Shown: piece by piece, positions 62,508-64,000 of the stretch
How positions within the stretch are numbered: the stretch's first letter is position 1
How the letters are laid out: each line of letters starts with the position of its first letter
The notes under the pieces: model-generated
Databases searched by the model: none
What the model was told of the DNA's origin: nothing
What the model saw: only the letters and a program-made list of their open reading frames with translations
DNA from: Paenibacillus agricola
GTDB taxonomy: Bacteria; Bacillota; Bacilli; Paenibacillales; NBRC-103111
DNA: 64,000 nt
Direction of reading: 5' to 3'
NCBI RefSeq assembly: GCF_011440305.1
Contig: NZ_JAAOIW010000006.1
Location: forward strand, 62,001 to 126,000
Program-made: the position numbers and the translations under genes

Positions 62508-63479
62508 TCAGGATGGAATGATCCGTTTAGCCGAAACGATACGCCCCCGCCATTGGTCGTCAAGCTCCGTCACGGTAACGCCGATCCCTACCCGGTAAGT
62601 ATGTAGCACCTTGTTATCTCCCAAATAAAGCGCGACATGCCCAATTCGCTGAAGACCGGTCTCGTTTTTACGCTGGGGTGTGGTGAAAAATAGCAAATCC
62701 CCCTTGCGGATATCGCCAATTTTTACATTTTGCCCAACCTGGCTTTGCTGGCGAGAATCGCGTGGAAGATCAAACCCATTTTGGTTGAAGATATACCTGG
62801 TATAGGATGAGCAGTCAAAAGTGGCGGTTTGCTTGGAGGAAGCACCGAATTGGTAGGGCTTCTCCAGATGGACCAGGCCTGTGTCGATGATCGTATCTGC
62901 CTTGCGCTCCCAAGCAGGCCGATCTGCCTTGAACCGGTAATCTGTCGACGCAGCAGCTATATAGCCTTGGCGGCCATTCAAGGAAATGCCAAGCCATTCC
63001 CGGCTGGATTCGTCCGTGACCATCACCTTCATGCCGGCGGTTAATGTCTCCAGTACCGAGGCACCCGCATCTGCCTTTGCAAGCATAAGGGCAGAGGACT
63101 TTAGCAAAGTGGCATTGGGAGCATAATCCGCTTTAGCTGTTGAAGGAAAGTCTGAAGCAGGGTCGTCACTCTTGGAAGGATCGAGGATGGTCGCTGTTTG
63201 GCTAGTCCCGTCCCATCCGATTTCATAGCCCAGCGTCTCCGCCAGGAGCCGGATCGGAATATAGGTAGTTCCTTTATAATTAAGGCTTCCCGGAAGCTGC
63301 TCCGCTCCGTCATTATAGCCATCAACCGCCGAAAACCGCGATTCGCCAGCCTTCCAATAAAAGGGGACCAGATCAGCCGTTACCTGCTGCAGCTTTCCAG
63401 ATGCCACGGATATGCCCGAGCCTAGCCCTCCCACAAATACAAACAAGCCTAAGCCTATATACAACAGTGGTTTCTTCAA
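62508..63479 (-). CDS. Secreted NlpC/P60 (C40) peptidase with copper-amine-oxidase-like N-domain
   Basis: Cell-wall hydrolase (323 aa). A signal peptide or membrane helix (about 3-27) is followed by a stalk-type copper amine oxidase N-terminal domain (GTTYIPIRLLAETLGYEIGW, QTATILDPS), an SH3-like domain (LTAGMKVMVTDESSREWLGI) and a C40 catalytic domain with Cys in TFDCSSYTRYIFNQNG, LPRDSRQQSQVGQ, His in RIGHVALYLGDNKVLH. It cleaves D-Glu/meso-Dap-type bonds in peptidoglycan. The start TTG 63479 is chosen because GGAGG lies nine bases before it; the longer frame from 63530 has this site inside. Confidence 0.9.
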   Translation of the reverse strand: MKKPLLYIGLGLFVFVGGLGSGISVASGKLQQVTADLVPFYWKAGESRFSAVDGYNDGAEQLPGSLNYKGTTYIPIRLLAETLGYEIGWDGTSQTATILDPSKSDDPASDFPSTAKADYAPNATLLKSSALMLAKADAGASVLETLTAGMKVMVTDESSREWLGISLNGRQGYIAAASTDYRFKADRPAWERKADTIIDTGLVHLEKPYQFGASSKQTATFDCSSYTRYIFNQNGFDLPRDSRQQSQVGQNVKIGDIRKGDLLFFTTPQRKNETGLQRIGHVALYLGDNKVLHTYRVGIGVTVTELDDQWRGRIVSAKRIIPS

Positions 63480-63615
63480 AAATGAACGCCTCCGAATTAA
63501 CTTGTAGTTGATCCCTACACAGTTCGGCAAGCGATCTCTATTTGGCGGGATGGTAAAGTTATAGGTTGTCGTCCAATATTTTCCTGCAAAAAAACATTAC
63601 AAGAATGACGCTTGG

Positions 63616-63948
63616 CTAAACGAGCCCCTTGGCCGCTTCATCCGTTCGTTCAATATGCACTTCGCCCCACGAGCACATGGCATCGAGAATAGGCTTTAAT
63701 GACCAGCCATAATCGGATAAGGAATAGACCACCTTGGGAGGAACCTGCTCGTAAATTTTTCTTTTCAATAATCCATCGGCCTCAAGCTCCCGCAATTGCT
63801 GTGTAAGCATCTTCTGGGTAATTTCGGGCATCAGCCTTTTTAACTCGCTTGTGCGTTTATCCCCTTTATCCAAATGGCATAGGATGACGACCTTCCATTT
63901 ACCGCCAATCACATCAAGAGTGGCCTCAACAGGAATATTAAAAGCCAT
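63616..63948 (-). CDS. HxlR-family transcriptional regulator
   Basis: Winged-helix regulator (110 aa): TLDVIGGKWKVVILCHLDKG, LKRLMPEITQKMLTQQLREL, KRKIYEQVPPKVVYSLSDYG. AGGAGG precedes ATG 63948. The upstream palindrome at 63977-63988 is a likely operator, and a divergent target gene should lie beyond the right edge of the window. Confidence 0.9.
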   Translation of the reverse strand: MAFNIPVEATLDVIGGKWKVVILCHLDKGDKRTSELKRLMPEITQKMLTQQLRELEADGLLKRKIYEQVPPKVVYSLSDYGWSLKPILDAMCSWGEVHIERTDEAAKGLV

Positions 63949-63976
63949 AGTAAAACCTCCTCTACTTTCAAAACAT

Positions 63977-63988
63977 CCCTAACTAGGG
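63977..63988. promoter_or_regulatory. Candidate HxlR operator
   Basis: CCCTAACTAGGG is a 5+5 inverted repeat with a two-base centre, 28 bases before the HxlR start codon. Confidence 0.5.
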
Positions 63989-64000
63989 TGCTTTTCAGTA

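Overview
This window looks like the chromosome of a spore-forming, sugar-scavenging member of the Paenibacillaceae (Paenibacillus-like). The evidence is a spore germinant-receptor operon (gerA-type A, B and C genes on the minus strand, 35.3-38.8 kb), a small acid-soluble spore protein of the Tlp type (62.2 kb), an S-layer-homology peptidase, two YesM/YesN two-component systems beside extracellular sugar-binding lipoproteins, and strong AGGAGG-type ribosome binding sites. Taxonomy is an inference from gene content; no rRNA or tRNA is present.

Left part (1-26 kb). Two YesMN pairs are followed by solute-binding proteins. The second pair leads into a complete carbohydrate ABC importer, a GH130 enzyme and an FAD-dependent oxidoreductase: a sense-import-degrade locus for an oligosaccharide. 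After a chemoreceptor, a decayed glutamate dehydrogenase and an aldehyde dehydrogenase, a XRE-cupin regulator precedes a nine-gene co-directional block (17.4-26.0 kb): Gfo/Idh/MocA oxidoreductase, LplB/LplC/LplA-type importer, cupin, TauE-type exporter, TIM-barrel isomerase, UPF0261 (Tm-1-like) protein and a PEP-hydrolase-like TIM barrel. A candidate catabolite-responsive element lies in front. I consider this block the best candidate for an uncharacterised catabolic pathway.

Middle part (26-40 kb). A MarR regulator sits between two copies of one palindrome and precedes an NmrA-type reductase. Then come an SLH-anchored S9 peptidase, a GNAT, a TetR/AHSA1 pair, a large hybrid kinase with three receiver domains, the ger operon and an oxalate-decarboxylase-like bicupin with a changed active-site lid.

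Intergenic graveyard (40-50.6 kb). An IS1182-like transposase with three frameshifts, an IS200-type tnpA remnant, an SDR remnant, a LysR remnant and several startless fragments lie between intact genes: a BMP lipoprotein with its chemoreceptor, a methyltransferase with a structured leader, a divergent HxlR/NmrA pair and a double DUF4183 protein. This is a decayed or insertion-prone region.

Right part (50.6-64 kb). A DUF2252 protein; an aromatic-acid cluster (ion-transporter-like permease behind a perfect 17-bp GntR-type operator, BenE permease, UbiD-like decarboxylase); a TetR-HlyD-ABC2 export operon without an ATPase; an AraC regulator divergent from an Atu4866-family protein and an SDR; tlp; an NlpC/P60 cell-wall hydrolase; and an HxlR regulator at the edge.
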